From positions 16,796,017-16,860,016 of the forward strand of contig CM060469.1 in assembly GCA_030544235.1 (NCBI GenBank): a stretch of DNA of 64,000 nt, given 5' to 3'. The stretch is from Lepturacanthus savala. Lineage: Eukaryota; Chordata; Actinopteri; Scombriformes; Trichiuridae. Positions 9,801 to 19,800 of this stretch are shown here, piece after piece. Position 1 is the first letter of the stretch. Each line of letters starts with the position of its first letter. The position numbers and the translations under genes were made by a program. A model generated the notes under the pieces. The model did no database searches. It was not told the origin of the DNA and was given only the letters and a program-made list of their open reading frames with translations.

Positions 9801-11218
9801 GTCACAGTGGTACTCCAGTACTGTGCCCGTGGGGAAGTAGCTCATGTTGGTCTCTGACAGATTCGCTGAGCCATGCTGCACCATAAAGGGTCTTAAACAA
9901 CCTTAAAAAGAGACAGCATAGACAGTTTTAATTACTGTCTTTAGGAATGCAGAAAAAAAAAACTACAGTTGGCCTGCCAACTACTAATCTGTATTTCAAG
10001 GCCATTTAGTAAAAAAAAAAAAAAAAAAAACTTCCTAGGGTGGACCTTGTTTTATTTATGATGAAATAAATAGCTCAAAGAAACTTCTTTTATAACCTTA
10101 CTGCTATTGTGGCAATCATCCTGTCTTATCCCATGCAATATCATGTGTTAGTGTTAAGAGTGATGGCAGAATTGGGGTCAATGGGTCACCACAGTCAGTA
10201 GGTTTAATCTTCACTATGAATAATGAACAACAAATAGAACAAAGTGCTGATGGGTGGAAAGACCATGATCGATTAGTTGCTAACTACTACATTAATAGTC
10301 CATTATTTTTTCTATTACTATTTTGATAATCGATCTGAGACATTTTTAGGAAGAAATTGTCCAAATTCTCTGGTTCTAGCTTCTCAAACCTGATTATTTT
10401 TTGGTCTTTTTTTTAAAATCTATAATAGAAAACTGGTGATCTTTGGGTTTTGAACTGCTGGTCTGGACAAATATAAGACATTTTAGGTTACATCTTCACT
10501 GTTTGGAAACGTGCCATTTTACACTATTGTATGAACCAAAAAACTAATCGATTCATTGTTTCAGTAATTCAATAATTCAAGAATAATCAACTATTGAAAG
10601 AGTTGTTGCAGCCCTAGTGTCAATATTATACTACATATAAATCACAATGCACTTTTGCTTTTAGTATTCCCCGACAATCTGTTTGTCCGACAGTACCAGT
10701 CAAAACGGACTAACAGTCAAAACAGAGGTTGTGTGATAATGGTTCCTCAGCAATGAAAAGCAAAGTTAACAAAACAAACCCATCACCACTCATCAAGTTT
10801 TGATATGCTATGTAGAGCTGCAGCTATTGGTCGATTATTCGAATAATCACCAACTATTTTGTTAATCGAGTTGAGTCATTTTAAAGAAAATGTCCATATA
10901 GTCTGGTTAAATATGATTATTTTCTGGTTGCTTTAGTCTTTTATAATAGCAAACTGGTGATCTTTAGGTTGTGGACTGTTGGGAAACAATGGTTGTCATT
11001 TTATGAACCAAACAACTAATTGATTATTCATTTCAATAATCAATCGACTATCAAACTAGTCATTAGTTGCAGCCCTAATGGTATGATGTGTGCAAAATAA
11101 AACAAATCTTACCTGACCCATGCCCAGTGGACAGCACTGTGGCTACCAGCAGCAAGAAGAAGATCCGTTTAGTGGCTGAGGTGCGGGCCCAACAGGCGAC
11201 TGATATTAACTCTGTCAT
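3840..11218 (-). CDS. Susd4-like type I membrane protein with six CCP (sushi) modules
   Basis: Ten coding exons join without a frame break for 605 residues: 11,218-11,113; 9,901-9,710; 9,495-9,301; 9,151-8,960; 7,835-7,644; 7,412-7,221; 6,915-6,721; 5,977-5,845; 4,736-4,342; 3,865-3,840. Order: signal peptide; CCP modules A1, B1, A2, B2, A3, B3; membrane span; serine-rich tail. A modules resemble the third and B modules the fourth CCP of human SUSD4 (GCLRP start; CHPxPC motif). The tail has the SUSD4-type LPSYEEAVSG segment and ends DMPLLKEA, like EIPLMEE in SUSD4. Known for the family: SUSD4 is a neuronal membrane protein that dampens complement and binds NEDD4-family ubiquitin ligases. I infer a paralogue, because SUSD4 has four CCPs and nothing like its first two is seen here. 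Every CCP exon has symmetric 1-1 phase, which allows in-frame duplication. Confidence 0.85.
4342..4736 (-). CDS. Susd4-like exon: cytoplasmic tail
   Basis: 395 bp. Contains VEGVQVTLPSYEEAVSG, the segment most like SUSD4 (VVDGVPVMLPSYDEAVSG), then a Ser/Pro-rich stretch and a run of serines. LPSY fits the LPxY motif through which SUSD4 is known to bind NEDD4-type ligases; I see no PPxY. Confidence 0.8.
5845..5977 (-). CDS. Susd4-like exon: stalk and transmembrane span
   Basis: 133 bp, entered in phase 1 and left in phase 2. Encodes a short stalk (DSNPSLPLGMPAL), a membrane helix (SSVALILLLVVLFVLL) and a basic stop-transfer segment (QPKLKSFHR). Layout matches the end of the SUSD4 ectodomain. 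Confidence 0.8.
6011..6345 (+). mobile_element. hAT-like MITE, copy 1
   Basis: Begins AGGGCTGTTGTGATAG and ends TTGTTGCAGCTCTA, with inner blocks such as 'gaagctggaaccagagaat' and 'atgactcaaatcgattaat'. These mark a very common non-autonomous DNA element of percomorph fish. It lies in the intron between the B3 and transmembrane exons of the Susd4-like gene. The hAT assignment is from memory of the consensus. Confidence 0.65.
6390..6582 (+). repeat. Dispersed repeat of unknown family, copy 1
   Basis: 'agcttgtattgctacc' through 'cacagatatctattta' and 'aatccctcgaagggtt' matches 18,480-18,725 in fsip1 intron 8. A (TA)/(CA) run at 6,490-6,520 interrupts this copy. No coding content. Confidence 0.55.
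6583..6690 (+). mobile_element. hAT-like MITE, copy 2, 3' part only
   Basis: Only the 3' portion is present: 'aaaatgaccaattaatcaaat' through 'atcattgcagctctta'. It ends in the same CAGCTCT terminus as copy 1, and lies about 30 bp before the B3 exon end. Confidence 0.55.
6721..6915 (-). CDS. CCP module B3 exon
   Basis: 195 bp, phase 1-1. Reads CQSPYQPENGGYTCHPTPC through QISCLMEQ. It is the last module before the membrane span. DNA identity with B1 is high by eye, including the shared CATGAACAG acceptor context. Confidence 0.85.
7221..7412 (-). CDS. CCP module A3 exon
   Basis: 192 bp, phase 1-1. Reads GCTRPFLEQHV through PPRCIRTD, with four cysteines and two sequons (NLT, NNS). Exon ends and the start of the next intron match A1 closely. 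Confidence 0.85.
7644..7835 (-). CDS. CCP module B2 exon
   Basis: 192 bp, one codon shorter than B1 and B3. Reads CLPLSEPENGGYTCHPAPC through IICVRQ. It follows a TTCCATCAG acceptor; its donor is GTTGGT, weaker than the GTAAA donors of B1 and B3. The B-type CHPAPC motif is kept. Confidence 0.8.
7836..8959 (-). other. Susd4-like intron between modules A2 and B2
   Basis: 1.1 kb, AT-rich. I see no exon and no repeat I can name. It separates CCP pair A1-B1-A2 from B2-A3-B3. Confidence 0.5.
8960..9151 (-). CDS. CCP module A2 exon
   Basis: 192 bp, phase 1-1. Reads GCVRPYMVQNS through PPRCIRSG, with four cysteines, the conserved Trp and one NLT sequon. It is a little more diverged from A1 and A3 than they are from each other. 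Confidence 0.85.
9301..9495 (-). CDS. CCP module B1 exon
   Basis: 195 bp, phase 1-1. Reads CPPPYQPENGGYTCHPSPC through PISCLMEQ. It has the CCP core plus an extra Cys pair in CHPSPC, as in the fourth CCP of SUSD4. It is nearly the same DNA as exon B3 (6,721-6,915), and the similarity runs a few bases into the introns on both sides. Confidence 0.85.
9710..9901 (-). CDS. CCP module A1 exon
   Basis: 192 bp, phase 1-1. Reads GCLRPFMVQHG through SSEPPRCIHSD, with the four CCP cysteines and the conserved Trp before the last cysteine. Two N-glycosylation sequons (NLS, NMS) lie near the start. Confidence 0.85.
10265..10617 (-). mobile_element. hAT-like MITE, copy 3
   Basis: Minus-strand copy: ends on the plus strand in GTTGTTGCAGCCCTAG and carries the reverse complement of the 'gaagctggaaccagagaat' block near 10,362-10,385. 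With copy 4 it flanks a 196-bp spacer. Confidence 0.6.
10814..11078 (-). mobile_element. hAT-like MITE, copy 4
   Basis: Minus-strand copy bounded by AGAGCTGCAG on the left and TTGCAGCCCTAA on the right, which form imperfect terminal inverted repeats. It lies 35 bp downstream of the signal-peptide exon of the Susd4-like gene. Confidence 0.6.
11113..11218 (-). CDS. Susd4-like exon: start codon and signal peptide
   Basis: Encodes 35 residues from ATG at 11,218, with a hydrophobic core (IFFLLLVATVL) and a small-residue end (STGHGS) typical of a cleaved signal peptide. An earlier ATG four bases upstream is followed almost at once by a stop, which decides the start. The exon ends CAG|gtaag in phase 1. 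A likely acceptor (CTCTGCAG) around 11,236-11,240 on the minus strand implies a further 5' UTR exon, perhaps ending at 11,828 (GGTAG|gtaacc). Confidence 0.75.
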
Positions 11219-11689
11219 TCCATTGCACATCTTCCCCTGCAGAGTCAACTCAACCTGGCAGGATCAAACACTCATTCTATTAGAGATATGATGGGAAAAA
11301 AAAACATTCTCCTGCAGCCATGACCATATATATGCTGACACCTGCCTGGCGCAGGTACTCTGCAGAGCCTGGACATCTGCCAGAGAAAATGGGTGTGATG
11401 ATGGGAATGTAATAGAGTGACAGGACTGAGAAAACAACCAGCTAATGGTGCAGCTCAGGAAGCTATCATTAAGTGGGAACTCCTACTTCCATGCCTCACA
11501 TATGCAATAAACGTTTTTTATGGTTTGGAATGGTTAGGGAATGGAGGCTCCCTGTCCGCTAACATTGGTAGTTTTAATAGCGTTACACAGAACGAAGCCA
11601 AAACAACAGACAGGCTAACATGTCTTTTCCCAAACCGAGTCTATTACGTTAATAACAACTGTGCGACCATTTATTGATATAACATAACA

Positions 11690-12219
11690 TAAAACACAGT
11701 ACAGCAGAGCTGGTTTCCATTGTTAGGTTAGCTACCTAGCCGCTGAGATAATCAATATGAGGTCCTTATTTTAACGTTAGCCTGCTAACGCTAGCTTGAC
11801 ATTCATATAAAACGGCTCGCTGGTTACCTACCACAGAAACACGGCCTCTTATCCGCCAGCCTCGCGTTCTCACACCGTAACGTTAGACATGTATGAGCTA
11901 TATCTCAATTACAGCGAACACGCTGAACGTCGCCGTCCAGGAAACGGGGTTTGACGAGCAGAGCGGCGCTAGCTGCTACAAGCTAACCGCTAGCCGCATC
12001 GGTTTAAGCATCAGCTGGGCTTGCCTCGACTTCGTAGCGTATCCATAGTAACAGATATTTCCATAGCTGCAACATCCGGGGGTGTTTTGCGTCCATAGTT
12101 ACCAAACATGAGCGGAAAACGCTAGAAAGTTTTGTTGTTGTTGCGTGTTTTGTTTACTCAGCTGACAGCTAATTTTGTTGTTGTTCTTCCTTGTTGGCAT
12201 AGCAGGATATCGCACTGCC
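11690..12219. promoter_or_regulatory. Divergent promoter region of the Susd4-like gene (-) and fsip1 (+)
   Basis: About 1 kb separates the two start codons. The middle is richer in CpG than its surroundings (notably 11,820-12,060), as in many vertebrate divergent promoters. Three CCATAG-centred motifs lie at 12,043, 12,061 and 12,093. A strong pyrimidine tract and CAG at 12,203-12,205 suggest that fsip1 has a 5' untranslated exon spliced to the coding exon. Transcription starts cannot be placed from sequence alone. Confidence 0.45.
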
Positions 12220-12375
12220 ATGGAAATTATCAGAGGTAGTTTAGACGACATTTCCCGTCCTGCATCGAGTGAGCAGCCAGGCAGCCGCGTGTCGAGCGTG
12301 TCAGTGCCTCATAGTGACAGACTCTGTCCTAAAACTCCGTTTTCTCTTGTGGTTTTGACCGGTGCTGATATTCAG
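12220..12375 (+). CDS. fsip1: fsip1 coding exon 1
   Basis: 52 codons, ATG to ATTCAG|gtaatt. Holds the conserved N-terminal motif, followed by a Ser-rich stretch (GSRVSSVSV) as in human FSIP1. The ATG is in GCCATGG, a strong initiation context. Confidence 0.9.
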
Positions 12376-13735
12376 GTAATTAAAGTGAAGAAGATACATT
12401 TCAGAGGTGTTTGCTGCAGTACCTGAAAGCTACACTTGGGTAAACAGATACATTGCAGATATCTGACCAGATAAAGACGTTGGTAGAAGTTAAAGTCGCC
12501 TATTAGAATAATAATTGATTAAAAGTCATAAAGTGTGTGATATTTATTGGACTTAAGTATCAAAAGTCATTTTCTGTTATTTTTTTTAATGTACGTAAGT
12601 AGCCAATCAAAAGTAAGTGTCTTGCAGCCATCTGCAATAAGCAAGCAGTCTGAAGTTTGAGAATTCTTAAGTTTATGCATCACTGGAGGCTTCAGGTTTC
12701 TATGTCACACTTGCGTGAACTGAATTTTGATCCGGAATTGGCTTCCAAACTATTTTTGATGTCACAATCCATACATATATTATTCTTGTTTTTAGTGTTT
12801 TTCCCACTAAATTATACACTATAAGATAGAAACTAAAAGTACAGATGTTCCCAAAAAGTAACACATCTTGATTACTCCAGTACACCACAGTCAATACAAA
12901 ACTCCTGGCCATTAACTTAAAACAATTTATTTCCACTAACTTTACAAAACAATTTCCTATAGGACCAAAGCAGCTTTGAAGAAACTATAATCGGCTCTTC
13001 AACTGAAAGTCCTGACAAAGGTAAGTGTTCTGTCATATAATGTCCAGTGGAGTGCTCAGTATCGCAAATCGTATTATTCTGGATGGTCTCACGAATCTGC
13101 TCTGTAACAGAATGCATGTGCCTCTTTAAGATGGTTGCGATGTCGAAGTGTCTGACAGAGAGAAGGACGACCCCAAACTTCAGAGGGCCGTCAAGGAAAT
13201 GACACGCCTTGATGAAATACTGTCCACAGCCACCTGCAAAGCAAAAGAAGTCAGGCGTCAAAGGAAAGAATTTAAAGCGAAACTCTGGCATGATCTATTG
13301 GTAGATATAGAATTGTATTTATTCTATTCACATTATCAATTTAATATCAGTATTTTTTTACTATTCTGATGATACTGTTTATTATTTATACAGCAGAATA
13401 AGCCCAAAGGTCGATCTGAATGTAGTCCTGAAGCTGTGAACACAAGGTTGTTTTTGGCACTGGAAGAAGTATCCACTGGTAAGCATGGGCAACATGGTGT
13501 ACAGATCAGGTGAAGCATCTAAATATGGCTGGGCAATAATACAGTTCATTAGATACCATCAATATCCACATAGTCAATGAGAAATAAGAAACAATAAGAA
13601 AATAGTTTAGTATAATATTAAGAATTTCATCGATAATTAAAAATGATCAAAAATCATCATTATGTCATGAAGCATAAAATGCTTCCTAAATTATGGGAAA
13701 ATCATTGATATTGATCAATTCTTTTTATCAATAGG

Positions 13736-13804
<69 letters not shown>

Positions 13805-16800
13805 CCCAGCCCTACATCTAAAATATGTTTTCTATTTCACAGGGCCTGAAAAGGAGGCCGTCTTTGTGCCAGTCTTTAATACACAGCTTCCTGACTGTGA
13901 GCTTGACAAAGACGGGCAACACGTGCCGCAAAGTAAGTTCATGAAAATTAAAGTTGCTGCAATTAACATTTTTGTGGTTCCAGCTTCCCGTATGTAACAG
14001 TAAATGGAATACCTAAAAGTTTGGAACTGTTTGTGTAAGTTTTAATCATGGCTGTTAATCTTTGCTCTTGGTTGTGTTGCCGGATTTGTTCACTTGATGG
14101 CGCTACGAGCTTGTGAAACTCACAACAGTACTTTTTGTTTTCCCCTCTGTTATAAGCCAGAGCTGTCAGTAGTCCACTAAGTTATTAAAGCTGTTTTCCA
14201 AATGTGAACGCGTACCCACTCGTATATAAACAATTTCCTAATCAAAATTGTGTCTTTTTATGACATTGATCCACTGAGGAAAACCGTAGTTACAAAACAG
14301 CAGTCATGCAACTTTGAGGAATTTGGTTGGCTGCTCTGTCCAGAAACACTATCATAGGAACTTTTAAAATGCATAGCGAGTGCATTTCCTAATGCTACCC
14401 TGCAGGGTTAGCATCAGAATAATCTCATTATTAACAAACCACTCCAGGATTAATTTTGGCTGCTAACTCTTTGATCAGGACAAACAGAAGACAGAAACAT
14501 GAACTCATTGACCCTTAAAGAACTCATGACACTAAGAATATGTTGGTCATTGGTGTCAGAGTTAACATTTCATTGTTAGAGCTTTGACTTACTATTTTTT
14601 AACATTTCCTTGCCTGACAGGTAAAAAGACACCAAAAAACATGATAGAGTCATTTGAGGCAGACTACGGGAAGCTTGGGGGAGAGCAATTCGAAGGCAGC
14701 CACTATGGATGTGGAGCGTCCGACGGCAAGAAAAAACAGAGGGACTTTGTGAAGAGAAATATCGAGGTATGTCAAAGTTCACGTTTTGCTTTTATGGGGT
14801 ATATCGCATGACTTGAAGCGAGGACTCTCAGCTGTTTGTTTTTTCTGCGAGGAAAGAGATCTCCCTATAGCTCCAGAGAGTGACACATTCTAAACTTACT
14901 CAGGCAAGGAAAAAAAAATGAAAGAAAATGTAACGCAAATAATGGTTTTCAATGTGTTTTTTTTCCATATGTGTAATATAATAGTTGGTAAGTGATGAGG
15001 GTGGTGGCCAAGTGCTTTTGACCCAGGTGGAGAAAGAGCGTCTGGCCGAACTCCTTCGAGAAATAGATGAAGAGGAGGAGGACAGCGCCAGAGGCGCAGA
15101 CAGAGAGGTAGGCTGACATGAAGCCTTAACAGGCAACACATGCTGTAGGTCGAGTCTCTCTTTTTCAAGTTCCCTAATACTTCCCCCTCATGTCTAGAGG
15201 TCGCCTGAGGAGCAGCATTTGCTGCGTATGATCCCATTCACCGGGAACGCAATCGACGTTTCTATCTCAATATTTTAAAGAAAGGCAAATTTCATTTTGA
15301 GCATTTTGTCACAGCACTTGAATACGATCCTGTTCACCTCATTCGGTTTGTCATCGGAATCTTTTGAACGCCATTAGAAGAGAAGCGGCCCCGATAGCTC
15401 AGCCACAGTTTGGCCTACAGAGCAAAGCTTATGGAGTAACACTGGTCAGATCTCCATGTTTTGATGACTACTTGGCAGTTGAAGTAGCCTCCGGGCAGAA
15501 GATTCTGACTGCTCAGAGCAGTTCAGGTTAGGAGCCAGATGCAGCTCACGTGGAAGGCCACATGTTATGGATTAAATTTATAATCAAATTTTCGTAACAA
15601 TTCCTCCTGTATCTGTGTATTCAGAAGCTAGAGTCCTTCATATAGCAGCCTCTTTTTTTAATAAGGGTGTGACGACGGAGCTCAAAACCTAGAAATGAGG
15701 CCTCTTTGTTTCCCTTTTGATCATCCCAGACCACCTGGAGCAGTCGGCAGTCTCGCTGTGAACTCACCTACTACATCCTAACTTCAAATGTTTTTTATTT
15801 TTTGCTTTTAATGTGCCTTAATAGCCCTTTTGGCAGCTGGGAGGCCAGTTTGGAGTCAAAGGGGTTGAAGTCGAAACGAGAGGGAACATACCTAGCTCTC
15901 ACATACGGTTCCATTTAGCTTGACCCCAACAGCTCTGCATCCATGGGACCGCTTGCCATGTTGAAAACAAAACAAAACATTTTTTTTATGTTTTCCTGCT
16001 GCTGTAGTTGTGATGTTTTCCTTGACTACTGCACGGATACTACTTGTGGTGGCAGATACCGAATTGACGGGGATTGCAGATGCTCTGTTTTTTTTTTTTT
16101 TTATTATTATTGGTTGGATGAATACTTCCTGTTATTCTGAGACATGCTATTATGAATAACCATAACGGAGCACATTATTTATGTCAACAGGACCTTGGCA
16201 ATAATAGGTCTGAAGTTCTGAGGACTTCACTCAGTTCTTGGCAGGTTCTCTTGGGACACATCAACCGCCAAGTTTGCTTCGTGCACATTTTTGATGTGAC
16301 TGACTCTCATCTTAACAACCTCACAATTTTATGCATTTCTGGTAACCTACCTGAGGTAATAAATCAGTAGCAGTCAGTAATCGGAGCAGGTTTTGGTGCC
16401 ACATTTTTACTGAGGCATCAGGTTGATAATATGTAAAGGGAAATAGCAGTATTTTTTAAATGTTTCAGTTCAGTATGGGGATTATATTATAACTGAATGG
16501 TGATGATTCTTCACAGGGAGGCATAAATCTAGGTAGGATAATATAATTAAGTACAACCCGCAGCTATTTAGCTTAGCTTAGACTTGAAAAAGAAGGAAAG
16601 AGCTAACTTGGCTCTGTCCCAAGGTAACAACATTTAGCTAACGCTTACAAATTACCACATTATATCTCATTAATTTAAAGGGTAGTGTAAAAGACCTTGC
16701 ACCTCACTGAAGTTTCAGAAAGTGCTGGGCTGTTTCATCAATATTCATGAGACTGTAAAAGTGGGTGTGACGGTGGTGTTAGGTGGGCCTAGCTGGGAAG

Positions 16801-19800
16801 CTCTACAGCTTAAGTGAGCTACTGCATGACATCACAAAGTGAAGGAAGTACAAACGAACTGTGAAATGGCAAAGTTTCTAAGTCCAGGCCATTTTTCTGT
16901 GGTTGATGCACGGACTGTTTTTTTTCTTATAAATCCTAGAACTTAGCTAGAGTAAAATAAAAAACAAAAATCATGCAAGTGGCTATTTTCATGATATGGA
17001 ACCTTTAAATCTTGGCTCTTTTTTAATCTTTTTGATTGGAATTCGTGCTCCACCTAGTTAACGTTTTCTGATTTACTTTCCCGAATTATTCAGAAGACAC
17101 TGCTGTGTTCTACAATTTTGATCTTTTTGGAATGAAAGGCTTTCTGCAACATTTTATCTCACCACTGGACACGGATGAGCTCACCCACCCACTGCTTCCC
17201 TTACGATATAATGGGAGTCTCACAGATAGACAGACAGGCAATTGTTGATATTTTGGCATTTGACCATATAGTTGGCATGATGCGTGGAGAAGAAGGATCA
17301 CCAGCCAGAAATGCTCGTACCTCAGTTGTTACTAAATATGTAATGGATATATAATGTTTATCAACCCCTATTTGGGTCACCACAAAGTAAAACAGGCTTA
17401 TACCCAGTGGACCATGACTTATTCCAGTGATGTTTCTTTTCCAGGAAGACATATGGACTGTGTCAGTCGTGACAGGCCAGGGTTACACCCCGCAGCCCTC
17501 TGACCTGGAGCAGCTGATTGACATTGACTCCAAAATTCGCCTTCTCCTTCCTGTTGATGAATCTTTCTCTGTGCAAAGCTCCTACACAAATGTGAGCATG
17601 TCTCAGGTATGTATCTAACATCGCCTTGTCCATGTTACAAATGGGTTTTAATACAGTTCCATCAACTCCTCCAAGCACAGTTCTGGGCTGCGCAATTCCG
17701 GGCTGAGCCAAGGTCATTAATTTTAACAAGGTCAGCTCATCAATGGCAGCAGCTTGTAAAATCTTTTGTTACCGACCCTTCAGGGAGTCACACCCCTATT
17801 TGTAAGAAAGGGAAATAGTATTGTGTAAGATGCCATACTTTAGAACTGAATGTTGCCTCACTTTTCCATCCACTTTTCCAAGGTTCCATATGAAGGCCAT
17901 ACTTTAAATCCCACTCTGGCTATTATTTGATCCTACTAAAAATACATGTACAAATTTGATGTAATTTCCATGTGAACAATGGTAAATCGTGTAAATTGTG
18001 TGTAAATGTTCAGGTCCCTGGTATTCCTGTTAACACACAGAAGCTAGGACACACACAACTGTGACCACTCATTCAGTTGGTATAGTTGTGGTCTCCTCCG
18101 TAGGCTTTCTGAACACAAGCTACATAGAAATGGCTCTTGTTGTGATGTCACAACAGGAGTGGATCTTAATAGCAACTGTTCCAGTATCCATGTCGCCACA
18201 CCTTCCTTCCTGAGTGCTTGTACTTGACTTCTGTTTCTATGGCTGACCCCAGGTCCAACAGAGCTTGGCCAATTACAACAGAATGGGTGTTTTGTAGGGG
18301 GAGGGCAGAGTTTTTCAGAGTGAGTGTTTGAGAAGGGAGACTGCATTGCTGGTACAGGTCCAACTAGCTTCTTTTAAACCATAAAAACATGCAAATCTTT
18401 ATAAATAATCTATTACAATTTAAATATGAAATTGGGAAAATAAAAAAATTGGGCCCCTTTTAATCTTTTTTTTTTAATTAAGCTTGTATTGCTACCACAA
18501 AGTAATGCTCAACCTTTAAAGTTTAGACTATGATCAGACAGATCAGACAGTGGTGAGCCAACTTCACAGATATCTATTCATTTTTTGGTTTACATAATAA
18601 GGACATGGCATCCAGAGTCAAACCAAAAACCGCTATCTGCTATAAACATAGTGTTTACAGTGGATGCTAATTTGCAATACCAATCCCTGGAAGGGCTTTT
18701 GTGAGACTAAGAGATTCAAAACAGTGAGGTAAAAAAAAGTACTTGTACAGCAAGATACAGTAAAACACTCATTTAGTAGTAACATAGCTACAGAAAACTA
18801 GACATGAGTACACATGTGTTTTAACCAGGATTTGGTAGCTCTTTTAAAAGTGGTGAAGTCTGAGTAAATGGTGTTTTGCAGCATGAGACTCTGCAGTCAC
18901 AGTTGCTCTTCATACCTCTCAGCCCTGGCCTGTACCTTCCTTCTGACCACAGGAGGGAAAAAAAGTCTGTGGCTGGGATCGCTAACGACTCTCTTTGCCT
19001 TATTCCTGCAGCGCCTGATGTTAATGTCCTTAAGGCAGAGTAGAGCACTGCCGATTGTATGTTCAGCTGAACAAACTACTCTTTGCAGGGCCTTGCGGTC
19101 CCGCTCGGTGCTGTTTCCGTACCAGGCGTTGATGTTCCCCATCAAGACGCTCTTGGCGGTGTAAAAATTCCTCAGTGTTTGAGAGGATACCAAGAATTTC
19201 TTCAAGCTTCCGAGGTGGAACAGTCTCTGCCTTGCCTTCCCAACCACCGAGACAGCAGGGAGCTCCCAGGTCAGGCCCTTAGTGATGCGGACACCAAGGT
19301 ACTTGAAACTCCTCAACATTTGTCAGAGGGGTACATGTTATACTAACATGTGCTCTGTTTCTGCTGTATGACTGAAGCTAAGCAGGTGTGTGCTTGGTTT
19401 GTCCATGGATGTAAGACCTCCTGGAAAAACTAACCTACTTCCTATTGGAAGTGGTGTTGGTGGGCCAGTAGGGCCAGTTTTTCCTCTGGTCCTAATAACA
19501 ACAAAAAAAGCCCCAGTGCAGTTACAGGGACACCACAATACTCTAGGCAGTTGGCAAGTACAAGCACCACAGGACTTGCAAAGGCATCTTCAGTGTGAAT
19601 GTAAGAAAGCTAGTGAGTTGTACATAAAAAAAATAGACTTAGCGATGTGTGACATCATCTATTGGTTTGCATTATTGCTGGTTTCAAGCCCAGAGATGCA
19701 GCCTATGGCTGATACCAACTTTTGTATTAGGTGACAAGACCTTCTAAATATGAGTGCTAATCTTACAGTGGACACTGATGCCTAATGCTAGCTACTTTTA

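Noticed and set aside
13108..13110. Alternative CAG acceptor for fsip1 exon 3
   Set aside because: It would put the exon out of frame with exon 2; the acceptor at 13,129-13,130 keeps the conserved DPKL helix in frame.
18897..19319. 140-residue frame as a host gene
   Set aside because: The peptide is the post-RT tail common to fish LINEs, with no start context or neighbouring exons.
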